Shown one piece after another: positions 30,640-42,090 of a stretch of 64,000 nt of DNA. Each line of letters starts with the position of its first letter. The stretch's first letter is position 1. This stretch comes from Hyaloperonospora brassicae (lineage: Eukaryota > Oomycota > Peronosporomycetes > Peronosporales > Peronosporaceae): assembly GCA_947650285.1 (NCBI GenBank), contig CANTFL010000320.1, positions 248,001-312,000 on the forward strand, given 5' to 3'. Below the pieces are notes generated by a model. The model saw only the letters and a program-made list of their open reading frames with translations, made no database searches and had not been told where the DNA came from. Position numbers and translations under genes: made by a program.

Positions 30640-33044
30640 GGTCGGGCTGCCGGCGATCGATCAACAAGTGCTTGTGAAACGTGTGAGAGCTTTTGATTGG
30701 TCAATATTGACGCTGATGACAAACGGGGGATGCAGTGGGTTCAAAAGCGATGGGTACACTCTTCTGTCCATGACTCTCTACTCGTCCGTGTAAACTGATA
30801 GTGGTAATGGACTCGAACGACCATATCTGTCGATCCCATGTGCTGCTGGTCCCTAGCGAATGACCCATAGTTCAATCAGATGAGCATAAACTGCTGGTGT
30901 TCGGCAGGTGGGCAATGTATAGGATGCCAAGTCGGTCGTGATGCATTCAGCCGAGGTAGTATCGACTGCAGACTCTAGCACCAAAAGTCATTGAGCGGGT
31001 TCTACAGATTCGACACTACGACAGCGCGATGTCGTATGCAGCGGTTTCCAGTATCTTCAGAGCACTTAGGCAGGCAAAGTCACATTGACCTCGCGTAATC
31101 GCAAGTTAGGCTAGGCGCTCTTTCATTGCCTGCTTTGTCTAGCGCTGCACAAGTAGCCTTGTCATACAAACCAGCATTGGTCGATAGGAACCCGACGAAA
31201 CGGCACTTGTACACGCATGAGTCGGTATTACATTGAACATTCACACAATGTTGTCGCTTGATAATCAGCTCCTTCCCGTGCGCGCCGTTGTCAATGGCGT
31301 GTGTGGATAGTCAACGTACACTCATTATTCCGTCCTTGAAGACGTCGCTGCCACGCCATTCGGATACGAACGATCGTATTTTCTTACTTTCGATGCAAGT
31401 GCTCAATATAGTGTGCTATAATGTAGGCACAATCTGCACCACCAGCAGCAACAACGAGCAGCAACAAGTTGCTGCTACAGTACGAGCGCATCAATTGACT
31501 CGTAGGAGCTGGTCATTTTTATTCAGCAAGCTACTTTCGGGTTGTTTTATGAGTTTATACGAGCTGTGACTAAATCGATGACAGTTAATCGCAAACAAAA
31601 GCGCGTAATTACGCGTTTCACGGTGACTTTTGACCTTGACAACCCCCCAGCCAACCGATCGACTCTGCCTGTGTTGTCGTCCCCAGGAAGAGCATTATCC
31701 AACTCACCTGCGTCAGTCAGTGTGGGAACAGAGCATCGACCGCTGTACCACTACGACTGGCCAACAACTATCGACCGGTCAACAACCAGCGCGCGAATTT
31801 CTTACCAGTGGTATCTCAGGTGATTACACAACAGATGACGAGTCTGAGGACGCCGAGTGTCTTATTGCATTGCGTTCTGCCGTGCTCCGAGACGACTCGA
31901 ACTCCTAATGTGATGAACATTTCGAGGCATTTGTATGATGAGACCAGGCAGACGTGTTGTAGTGTGTAGGAATGTATGTGTGTGGGGTATTGTTCTGTCG
32001 ATGATGTATCAAAATATTTGCTACTCTTGATATGCTTTCGAGTATTGTGACGACATGTATATATCACCAAGATCACTGAGACGGCCCCTTTGTATTTCTT
32101 TCGGTTCATCGCGAGTAGACGAATGAAAGGCAGTGACGAATGCTATAGGGACATCTGAGATGCAGTGGGGATGTAGTGTCCCCACGGCTTGAAGAAAACG
32201 TATAGTGGAATCTCATTACCTGAGCCTTTGCAATCAGTAGCGAGTGTATGTGTGTGTGAGCGGTTGTATGGTCCGTAGCGTTCAACCAAAGTGTCAAATT
32301 CTCACCGTTCCTTTCCCGTGGGCAGTAGAAGCCGAATCTTTGGGACAACAACATACACGAGAGATGCTTCAGCGTGTGTATCCATCTCTTCTGGTAGATG
32401 TCGGCAGCAGCAATGTTGTCGAGCAAGCTAAAGTCTCTCAGTAGACATGTCAAGTAGTAGGGACACGTCGAGTGTAGTGTAGTGCAGCCTCTCACGAGAC
32501 ATCGGAGAACCACTTCGACACCTGAGCAGGTCGAGGAGGGAGTGCGTGCACTAGTCAAAGAGATCCGTACGGACGTACTCAGCATCGTTTGTGTTCTCGA
32601 CCGTGTACACGAGAAGTGCACACCAAGCACCAAACAACCTCAATGCGGTCGCGTACTTCCTGTTGCATGCCGTGGTACCCCACCCACCAGCTACGTCGAG
32701 TGGATTGTTAGCAGCACCGCTTGCACCTATAGTTTCTGCAAGGCCAAGTGTGCATACCAGCGGCTTCAACGTAGACGATATATCTACAGTCAAAGCCTCC
32801 GTTCCCTCTTCCAACAACTGTCGCTTCCCACTTTCCTACATTCGCAAACACGTTGTCATGTCATATCTCGCGTTTTTTCGTACTCTCCGTCAGTTTATTA
32901 TTATTATTCGGAAAAAAAAACACTTTTGCAGTCTGAATTCGTCGAACGACCGTTCCAGATGTGGTGCCACTAACGTTGTGAGAACGGGGCGAAGCAGGTG
33001 AGGGTCGTGCTGAAGTAACGCCAAAGTAACCAAAACCCACTACC
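30640..33044. other. Divergent intergenic region between CTF18 and the METTL4-like gene
   Basis: No supported gene. A GACCAATCAAAAG box (minus strand, about 30688-30700) may belong to the CTF18 promoter. ORFs at 31542-31908 and 32482-33001 (+) overlap in different frames; short pieces look protein-like (for example QVEEGVRALVKEIRTDVLSI near 32530-32590), but they end in stops and have no recognisable domain. Confidence 0.4.
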
Positions 33045-34239
33045 ATGGAGCCCACCGTCTCGTGCGTCAACCAGATGGCCCTCGTGAACAGCTACTACCA
33101 AGGACTGCTCCGTCTACGAGCCGACTCCGTGCAGCTCCCGCGCGGTGCCTACACCCCACCGCCTCGTGCTCCAACGTCACTGTCCACGTCCGCGTCCGCT
33201 CGACGGCAACGGCAGCGAGCGACGGCACGTCGCCGTCGAGCCGAACGACTGGACACACTCCGAGCAGAGGGAAAGTTTGTCCCGTTGCCGGCCGTTGTGC
33301 GAGAGGCACTCGAGCGCGCAGTCGCTCACTTCGGTCGCAAGCGCTTCGACTTGCGGGCGTTTGTCCCGTCGTTCGTTGCCAATTGCGTTGCGGTATCAGG
33401 TGCACCACCTGCAGACGATGTCGTGCACTCGTTACCAGAGCTGTTCCTTCGGACCGTACTGGACGACGGCCAATTGCATTGCAACCGAACGGATCGTCTG
33501 CACGTTGCAACAGTGGACGGCGTGCAGGTCCTCGTGCCAGCTGGATCGAGCTTTGCCCAGCGCGACGTGCGGGAACTCGGCTGTATTGAGCTCCTGGAGC
33601 GGTACAAGTTGGTCGTGCTGGACCCGCCGTGGCACAACAAGAGCGTGGCCCGTGGAAAGCGGTACCACACGTTCGACCACACAGAGCTCGTGCGTGTCGA
33701 TGTACCGCGTCTGGCCGACTCGGTCGAGTGCATTCTGGCCATTTGGGTGACCAATCGACCGCGGTACATGACGTACCTCCGCGAACAAGCTCTGCCGTCG
33801 TGGGGCTTTACGTTTCACGCGTGTTGGTACTGGCTCAAGCTTGGCACAAATGGGGAACTAGTGGTGCCACTGGACTCGACGCACCGCTTGCCGGTTGAGA
33901 CGTTGGTCGTGGCCTATCGTGGCCAGGACGTCGAGCACGAACAGCTGCTGCGCAAACGCCTTGGCACACAGACACGGATTGTCTTGAGCATACCATTGCG
34001 ACACTCGTGGAAACCACCTCCAGAGAGCTTCTTTGACAATGATATGGTCGCTGAGAGCGACAAGAAAGTCGAATTGTTTGCCCGCGAGTTGCGGTCGAAT
34101 TGGACCAGCGTCGGCAACGAGGTGCGTCTTTTGGTGAGCGAGTTGCACCCTGTAAGTGGCTAACGGCGAGCTTTCGATTTGTTTGCAGGTGCTCAAGTTT
34201 CAGGCGGCCAGTTTGTACCAGCCAGTACCGCCATTGTAG
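33045..34239 (+). CDS. METTL4: METTL4-like MT-A70 N6-adenine methyltransferase
   Basis: SAM-dependent adenine-N6 methyltransferase of the MT-A70 family, 375 residues from two exons (33045-34121 and 34189-34239). The 67-bp intron begins GTGCGT and ends TTTGCAG. The catalytic motif is DPPW (193-196) in YKLVVLDPPWHNKSV. WVTNRPRYMTYL, WYWLKLGTNGELVVPLDS and the C-terminal SVGNE joined to VLKFQ are characteristic of METTL4, not of METTL3/14. METTL4 relatives methylate DNA adenine and/or the cap-adjacent adenosine of U2 snRNA. N6-methyladenine has been reported in Phytophthora DNA, so a DNA role is plausible but not shown here. The first 75 residues are Arg/Ser-rich and may direct nuclear import. 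Confidence 0.9.
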
Positions 34240-37200
34240 GACAGCGATGGAGAGCACGATACGTGATGGAGTGTGCACAAGAAGTGATCGTAGGTGTGGC
34301 GTGATATATGTTCGCTGTTTGCTATGCGATGAGCGTATGCGGTGGATTGACTGGACACCTTTTTGCATGGAAAGCTCAGCACGTGACTGGCATGAGATGC
34401 ATGAACAAGGTGAAGGCATGACTATACATGCAGTGAAAAGTGATGGGAGTTAGCGCAGAACGAGTTCCTAGCTCCACCACGAGCTTCTTGCTGCTTCGGT
34501 GACGACGAGTGCTGCCACCTGTTAGTACATTGAAGTCAAATCCGTTGTTGTCAGCAAGCGGGAATGTTGAAGCAAAGAAGATCTGCAATCGTATCGTTTG
34601 GCGATAGCGTCACATTAGAACTGTGTGCCAATGCAGATCTCGAAAACGACCGAAGCTATGGAAGCGGAAAAGGACAATGTATGGATCTGACCGGACCTTT
34701 GCACTTAGGGAGCGATGACGTGTGACTCGGTGTGCAAAGCGCTAGAAAAAGTGAGGACGATACGGTGCTTCGGTGATGAGATTGCTGCGCTAGACGGTCG
34801 ATCAGCATATTGGAGCCCGTCGGGCAGGACATGAGTTGATGCATCCGAAGCGCTGGTTGTGAGCTACGCAGGACACCGTATCTGCTTGTTAAGTCATACA
34901 AAACATGTCGCCGACTGAAATGGAGACCGAGCAACATCCTGTCTGCGGAGACGGCAAAGTTAGAAGGGCCGAGAGTTGACGTCGACTGAAGAGCCTGTCG
35001 ACGTCAAAAGCTACAGACGGCTACGACTAACTACGAGATCAAGCGCGACGTGGCCAGCCGACATCGTTGCAAAAGAGCTGGGATTGTCGGGATTGTTCAT
35101 GCTGCGAATGCGCTTTTCACTCGACAAGAGTGCACTAGCTCAACGATAAGCACCTTGCCCGCTGCGTCTTTGTCTACGAGATGCCCGACACGAGCTTGCC
35201 CGAATCCGTTACCAGTAAGCCGCGTGGAGTTGATTCTGTCAGCTGGATTAGTACACGCAAGAAAGTAAGTTTCCCCCGCACACAGTCTTTTGCATCAGTG
35301 CTCGCACTACTGCACCAGCAAAGTGATGGATGTATGGCTAGCCTTTGTCTGCTGCATCGTGAATAGCAGTCGTTGCTCGAAGCGTAGAGCACTGTCGGAT
35401 CAGGGGTTGTACAACGGAGCTCGAAAGGGCAAGTGTGCGAAGGACAAGATGAGTGGTATGCGTTGGCATACGATGAGGGGATGAATTGTATATGCATCGT
35501 GACAACTCCTTGGAAGTGACGCAAATTAACATACCTCGGAGAGCGTGCATTTCGCATCTTCTCCCACAGACGAAAGTGCTGCAAACTGAATTTGTCGTGA
35601 TGATACACGTGTCTTGGGTCATTTGCACAGCGAGATGGCGAGTGTCACTTATTCCAGGAAACGACACCGCGTTTGTCTCGTCAGGCACTAAATACCGTCA
35701 ACATTGCCTGGAATGACACCTCATACATGTCGCCGTGTATCAACTTCGAAGTACCTGACACATGTACAACCAACTCACACGTCTGGCAAAAGCTGCCGAC
35801 TGTGCTTGGGTTGCATCCAAATGCCAATTAGAGGAGGTGCGAACGTCATAAAGCTGTGTGATGTGTGAATGGAACCTTGTAGCAAAACAAGTGACTTACC
35901 ATGCAAGCGATCAGCTCACAAGATTGTACGACACGCTTCCGACAATGTCAGCTTCTCATCATCGCAGTATCGCTGTCGTTACAGCACTTCCTGTCTTTGC
36001 CGTTTTGCGGACGCTCTTGCAGTATAAGAGATGCCATGCGCGACGAAGCTGCTGGTCGACATCGGATCCACTTCTTGCTCGCCACAGATGAGGGTCCTGC
36101 ATTGTCGACCCTCGTTGTTGCCGTCAAGCTCACCGGGTCACTCACACAATGGCTGCAACAGGTTCAAATCCGACGTGTAGGATGCAGTCGAGTCAAGAGT
36201 TGATCTCAAGGGGTTACAAGTGCTCAACAGAGAGGAACGAAAAGCTCTTCTTTGTCGTAAGCACGACACTCGTTCTGCCCGGCCAGCTTTGCGATCACGA
36301 GAGGCCCGAGAAGAGTAATCCCTGGGCGTTGCTAGGACCTGTTGTTGCAGTGGCAAGAAATCGTATCGGTGCAGTCTTGACACATGTGACTCGAACGAAG
36401 ACAAGTGCACAAATGAGTGGTGAACGCCAATCTGTGTCGCTACACGGAGACGTCATATGCAAACACTTCGGACACACTCGCAGTCAGCACATCGACATGC
36501 TCGATGGATCCCATCCCCCATTTACATGCGTCTGACAACATACATTGAGGGAGTGCAATAGCGAAGAATGGTATTCAGTACGCAGTGCTTGTCCAGCGGA
36601 CCTACGTCAGGTGCAATATAGATCGTGTCAAAGTGACGAGGCACGGAAAGCGGTTCACAACGTATGCGATCAGGCAAAGATGACCGACAACTGTTCATCT
36701 GGTTCACGTGGTTTTTATCCTGCGGTTCAGTATCTCCATCGAAACTCGTGTCCTTAGCTATTCCCGATCAGTCTCTGTGTCGTTCTTTGCTGTAAAGGCC
36801 GCTCCGCTGTCGATCGTGAAGATCTGTTTGGGTTGCAAAGACGCATGTCCCCATCCCATTCCGGCCATACTGCTGTTCCTTGCGACGGCACGAACGCGCC
36901 ATAGGAGATGCAGTTGAACTTCTGTTTCCCATTCATCAGCAGATGCACGTACCTGCTGCTGTACGCATTAGTTCCACCAACTCCATGTCGCGGGCATGCA
37001 GATGGTAGCGCAGACTATCCTCATCTCCCCCTTCCGCGTCCAGACGTATCCTCTCTACTCAGCGGTACCGAGAACAAGCGCTTGGTGTCTCCTTTTGCAC
37101 GGATAAAGGTACCGTCGGTGCCGATCGAGCAGTCGTTATCTTCGACCTCGTCCACGCGGCGATGACAGGTGGCAGCTCGTTGACTCTCAATCGCTCCCGC

Positions 37201-38867
37201 AGAGTCCCCAACATTGATGATCAGGAGTCCTTCGTGCTGCCTGATGCAAGTCACATGCCTTCAGCTCGTACAGTCGTGTTCTCTTCCCGGAGCGTCAAGG
37301 ATCCGATGGATGGGCAGCAGCTAGCGAGCTGCTCGAGAGCGTATCCATACGTAGGATCCCGTCCGAGCATGTTGATCGTCTGTGCCCAGACCTGCGCCGG
37401 TAATCTGCAAGATGAAGTCGTACCCGCTATCGTCTGAGACCTGACGTGGTAGTGTGCCTCGGCGAGCACTGCCGTCTGTGCTGAATGTAGATGCACGTTA
37501 GCGATACGGCATCAGTCCCTCTGGTCCATCGCATGATCTATCTGCGCCGGTATACCCACTACGTCTTGGGGCTACTTGCCGTCTACCGTTCACATCTTAC
37601 CGACACAAGTCGCCTGGGAACCCCTTGAGCTCCTGAGTGTACGTGGATGCGAGTGTCGGAATGTCTTTGTCGTATTGAAGTAGGAACGCGTGCGTTGTCT
37701 TGGCGGTGTGTGGCGCTCACTGGTTTTGTCACAAGCCGCCTCCACGATCCTTGTCGGTGCTCTTTGACATCCATTCATCCGTCAACCTTTGTCGATCGAC
37801 ATCGCTGTTCGTCCAGTCGTCATGGTCAAGTACGCGGGTGGTCTCGATTCCGCTTTCCTCCGGGTCAGCTCCTCGCAGGTGTATCTCGTTGCCCGAAATC
37901 GAGACGACAAAGTGCGTACGTCGATAGCATTACCACTTGATGAACATCAGATGTAACACGCCTCTCTTGCTGTAACTGATGTATAATTCTGTCTACTAAC
38001 GACCTTACAATCGTGCGTTTTGCGTGGCGGTCAACTGCGCTATAACATGCAACAACTCCGCCACTTGGCCAATGCACAAGGTCACGTGGAGCGCATGATA
38101 AGCCAATGTCTCTGTAGCTCTTGGAACGGGAGAGCGAAGACAGGGGGCTGGTCGTCGTGGGTTGGGAAAGCGTCCAGTGTGTCGCTGGTTTTTGACCAGG
38201 AGATGTCTGGTTCCACGAGTTTCTGGGTGGTGATTAGACGCCTGAGCTCGACAGGTTGAGGAGAGCGCTCCACGTCCGGATAGGTCGTCCATTGCTTGGC
38301 TCACGATAAGAGGGAGCGAAACGTGTGCATGTGGATGCCAAGAGCAGCTGACTGACTACCTACGGACTGACTGATCGTTCATCAGCATCGAGATAGCAGA
38401 TCCAGTCACGTAGCTGCTACCTGTCTTTCTGATCGATCCATCAGACGGATCAAGTGGCTGTCTCTGGCTCGTGAGGCAGTCTGCTCTGGATGCATTCATT
38501 GCAAAGGCGATGATAAGTTGAGCGTCCAGCGCCGACAGCTCGTCTAGAGACCGGTCAGGAGTCAAGAGGAACTTGACCTTGTGCTCGGGACTGTACGGGC
38601 GTGAAGGATCGCAGTTGACTCGCAGTCAAAGCCGTGCAATGTAAACTTGCAACAGTATCTTGTGGCTGCGTTCGAAGGGGTTGGAAGGTCAAGTCAACAC
38701 TTGCGTCGACACGTATCGCCACGAGAGGTGCGTACGGTTTACGTACTGGTAGTCGACGGACGGGTCGAGTGCAAGTGGGTGAGAATCGACACTCGATGAA
38801 TGAGACAGGAGGGAAACGATAGAGTCGTTACCGCTGCTCTCCTGCCTTTCCACTGCAACATGAAGAC
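34240..38867. other. Gene-poor 4.6-kb stretch with scattered coding remnants
   Basis: No intact gene. A plus-strand exon-like piece at about 35145-35263 (contains RCVFVYEMPDTSLPESVTS) ends in a good donor, AAAGTAAGT, but no start or next exon fits. Minus-strand pieces at 36754-37496 are listed separately. The rest shows no repeats, tRNA or protein-like frames. Confidence 0.45.
36754..37496 (-). pseudogene. Possible decayed gene, function unknown
   Basis: Adjacent minus-strand frames carry protein-like sequence. They are 37496-37251 (LGRDPTYGYALEQLASCCPS), 37254-37021 (GLLIINVGDSAGAIESQ, then DCSIGTDGTFIRAKGDTKRL) and 36948-36754 (GAFVPSQGTAVWPEWDGDM). INVGDSAG weakly resembles the NVGDSRA motif of PP2C-type phosphatases, but the other PP2C motifs are absent. 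Frames change and stops fall between the parts. I consider this a remnant of one gene; chance is possible. Confidence 0.28.
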
Positions 38868-39188
38868 ATGTACGATGAGGACGACGACGAGGCGGTACCT
38901 GCAGAGCATTACGACATTGCGGCTCATCGGTCCAACGAGAGGTATTGGGAGCACGAAAAAAAACGCAGAGCGAGCGAGAGAGAGGCTACGGTTCACGTTT
39001 GATTGGAAGCCAAAGAAGGTGTGCTCGAAAACATCAACCGATGTGTCCACGAGCAGATGTGCGCAAGTCGTCGTGTCAAGCAGTTTTGCTTGAAACCAAA
39101 TGGTCGAACAGCAGAGCCGACGAGAATCTGTTCCGGAGGTGGCGTCGTCCTGCAACCTAATTCAACCAGACAGCCCCTCAAGGTTTGA
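38868..39188 (+). pseudogene. Small gene-like frame with one in-frame TGA
   Basis: From ATG 38868 a strongly acidic then basic frame runs 44 codons (MYDEDDDEAVPAEHYDIAAH) to a TGA at 39000-39002. It continues in the same frame for 61 protein-like codons to TGA 39186-39188 (GVLENINRCVHEQMCASRRV). No donor/acceptor pair removes the TGA cleanly. A single-base indel near (GA)4 at about 38985 is a possible cause, since the neighbouring frame reads RFTFDWKPKK. No family is recognised. Confidence 0.33.
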
Positions 39189-39506
39189 CGTGCGCCCACT
39201 CACCTCACCTGCCGCCCCGCGGCTTCTGCTCAAGGTCTCCTCCAGTCTTCCGAGCGCGTTCACACGTTCCTCGTCGAGCAGTTCCAGTAGCAGCCACAAA
39301 AGATGTGAACTGATGAGCGCTGCAACAGGTCGCCGACGAGCTGAAGAGAGCCAGATGGTGGCCGCAGCCACAAGATAGACGACGGGTGACCAGCCACTGC
39401 AGCAGCAGCAGCAGCAGCCGCGCTCGAATGCTCACAATCTGGTCGTCCATTATCGCACACCAGTTCCTAATATTTCCAATAGCTCTACTAAATGTCGCCG
39501 CGCGCT

Positions 39507-40990
39507 CTACTGCAGCACGGCAATCTTGGCGTCCGGGGTGAAGAGCTGGCCGAGGGCATCGTCATAGTCGTTCGTGATGAACGACGTCGAGTACCCGACG
39601 AGCATCAAGATGCAGGCGAGTTGAGCCGCAGCTCGCATTTGGCTCAGGCCGTAGGTCTTTTCTGGACACCGATTCCAGCAAACACAATCAATTGGGTGTG
39701 AGATACCACATCGAGAGAGCGAGCGAGTCGAGATCCATTGAGCTGGCAAAAGGAGCACGCACGTACCATTGTCATATAGTGTAGTCGAGGTCGAGTTCAG
39801 CCGCATAGTCACTTCGCAGTACGTGTCGCCTAAGCCCTTATCGATGCAATCGTCGATCGAGAGGCGATACGACTGGGGCGCCACCGCCGTGCCAATGGGC
39901 ATGTACAGGAGGAACGCCATGAAAAAGAGCGAGAAGAAGAGCACTTGGATCGTCAGCGTCTTTTTCCTCCGATGGAGCTTCGACCCCACGGTCGAGCACG
40001 AATTCTCCAAGTCCACTTGCAATCCCGTCAGCAACTTGTACAGCTTGTAGCTTACAATCATCTGCATGGCGGACAACAAAAGACAAAGACAGAGAGAGAG
40101 AGAGAGAGAGCGCGCGATCGAAATAGTGAGAAACAAGCCGACCGATTGCTCATACTCTGCCGCACACGACACAGACAGACACAAATGCTCGTAGCCGCAA
40201 CATGCCACGTACGTTCAAGAGCACAGCTATGGTCTCAATGTAGAAAAACCACTCGGCACCCAGTGCATGGACTTTTGCGTGCTTGGACGTATCGAAGAAC
40301 GCCTGCCATCCATTCATTGTCATTCCCATATTCATACACGAGCGAGCACATCTTTCGTCAGTACCACAGCACCGCACGCTCCTCCTCCTCCTCCTCTCTC
40401 TCTCTCTTCCCTCGACTCCTTTCACACTTGTGCCACGCACCAGCACAGGAAGTCCCAAGTTCGCCATAACACCTGCAAAGAACGCAACAAAAGCGATCGA
40501 GCGGTAGACAGTGTCGTCCGACGGCAGCGCCGAGATGTGGTAGCGCCAGTTGAGCGTCCACGTGACCACGAGCAGCACCGCCACGACCGAGAGACCCGTT
40601 GCAAACACATAGTACGCCGGGGCATCTACAGACACACACACAGTCACGTACAATAGTCCAACCCAAGTACACACACACACACACACACAGATAGCGTCAG
40701 CCCTTTTCAACTTCCTGTAGCTCCCCATATGGGTTCACTCTCTGCCTGTCAATCTGTCAGTCGATCTGTCGGTCTGTCGGTCAATCTGTCTGTCTGTCGA
40801 TCTGTCTGTCTGTCTGTCTGTCGGTCGCACCTCTGCCCATGTCCGAGAGAAAGGGCCACGTGAGGCCACTGACCCAAATGTCGTTCGCTTTGACGATAAC
40901 GACGCACGTGACCATTGTCACGAGGATACTAATGGACGCGCCAATGGGACACACGAGGCGCACGAGGGGCAAAAGTCTGGCAGAGTCCAT
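39507..40990 (-). CDS. Frag1/DRAM/Sfk1 family membrane protein
   Basis: A 294-residue protein with about six membrane segments. Five exons join in phase: 40990-40831, 40625-40441, 40302-40213, 40061-39767 and 39661-39507. Introns of 205, 138, 151 and 105 bp begin GTGCGA, GTGCGT, GTACGT and GTACGT and all end in CAG or TAG. Domain markers are the first helix with WPFLSDMGRDAPAYYVF (the P.[IL]SD.G motif of the family), an internal helix LLVVTWTLNWRYHI, AEWFFYIETIAVLLN, and a late helix FFSLFFMAFLLYMPIG. Relatives include DRAM (autophagy modulators), PGAP2/Frag1 (GPI-anchor remodelling) and Sfk1 (lipid asymmetry). Which role applies here cannot be told from sequence alone. The first intron is filled with TGTC repeats. 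Confidence 0.85.
40741..40826 (+). repeat. TCTG/TCGG tetranucleotide repeat inside an intron
   Basis: Imperfect tetramers (GTCT, GTCG, GTCA) fill the middle of the first intron of the Frag1/DRAM/Sfk1 gene. A (CA)n run lies at about 40669-40688 in the same intron. Confidence 0.8.
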
Positions 40991-42090
40991 GGCGCTCTGT
41001 TGCGGCAAAGGCGCAAATGCCGACGAGGGCCGACGGGCGACATGGAGAGAGAGAGAGAGAGGAGCGAGCGGAGCGATTGGAGGGGAGACGAGCCAGTGCA
41101 CCGAATGTCACGCGTGGGGGTTCTGGCCAAACAGCTGGTCGGCGAGCACGCGACGCCGGCTTTGTCAGGTGAATTAAGTGAGAGCGCGGACAGAAAAAGG
41201 GCCGTCAGCGGTCGAAATGGATACGGGGCGCGCGCAGCGGCTAATGCGACCGACTCGCGCGGGCGAGCGACGGGGTTTCGGGATTGCAGTAGGGCTAGGG
41301 CCCGTGACGGCAAGTGCGGGACAATGTAGTTTACGCGAGCTGAAATCGAGGGGTGTCGCGCTTGTTTGCACAAACACACTATGGACTGCGCGGTTTGGAC
41401 GAGGCCGTGTGGTGGCCTGGCAGAAGAGGAAACGAACGCGCGGTCGGGTGCACCGACTGGTGGAAGACGTGGTCGAGGTGTAAAGGTGTGGGGGGGTATA
41501 GTCGGTGTCGTGCAACGGACAAGTGCCTTGTGCGTAGTGCGTCCCCAATGCGAGCAACTGGAATCCTGGGATGTCAGCGGCCGCGTCTACCTCCAACTGG
41601 GTCATCAAACCGCAACAAGTAGCTCGAAACTAGTGACGAGGCAGCGACTGGGCAAAGAGAAAGAACTAACCTGACGTAAAGCTTCGTCGACTGCCGTGTG
41701 TCTCGACGACAACTGCTGGCATCATTGCTGTGCATACGACAATGACTTTCGACGATAGCGTGTCAGCAAAGATGATGTGTGTGCGCATGCTTGACCATCC
41801 TTTCGAGCGTGAAGGCGTAGAATGAGCTTGTGGAATCGCAGTGAACTCTGTCCAGCGTGTACTGCTGGGACCTGCAACGTCAGTTTTTTTTGCCAATGGA
41901 TGCCGGATCTAGATGCGAAGGAGTCAGTTTGCAGCCGCCACTCTGCTAAGCTTGACCGGTGGGTTGAACCTATCTACGATGTTGTGGAAGCTGCCGTGGC
42001 CTCGGGACAAGACTGCGAAGCAACGGCGGACTCGGGTGATACAGTGGAGTAAATTAAGAGCAAAAATGCTAAATAGTAACACGGAGTCCA
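40991..42090. other. Intergenic region with one small Cys-rich ORF
   Basis: A (GA)n run lies at about 41045-41060. A plus-strand ORF of 76 codons at 41822-42052 (MSLWNRSELCPACTAGTC; CxxC and other Cys, acidic end) has protein-like composition but no recognised domain and lies just downstream of the tail-anchored gene. It may be a small gene or chance. Nothing else is supported. Confidence 0.3.

Noticed and set aside
36161..36185. GGTTCAAATCC, a T-loop-like string suggesting a tRNA
   Set aside because: The flanking bases do not form a five-pair T stem and no acceptor, D or anticodon arms are found.
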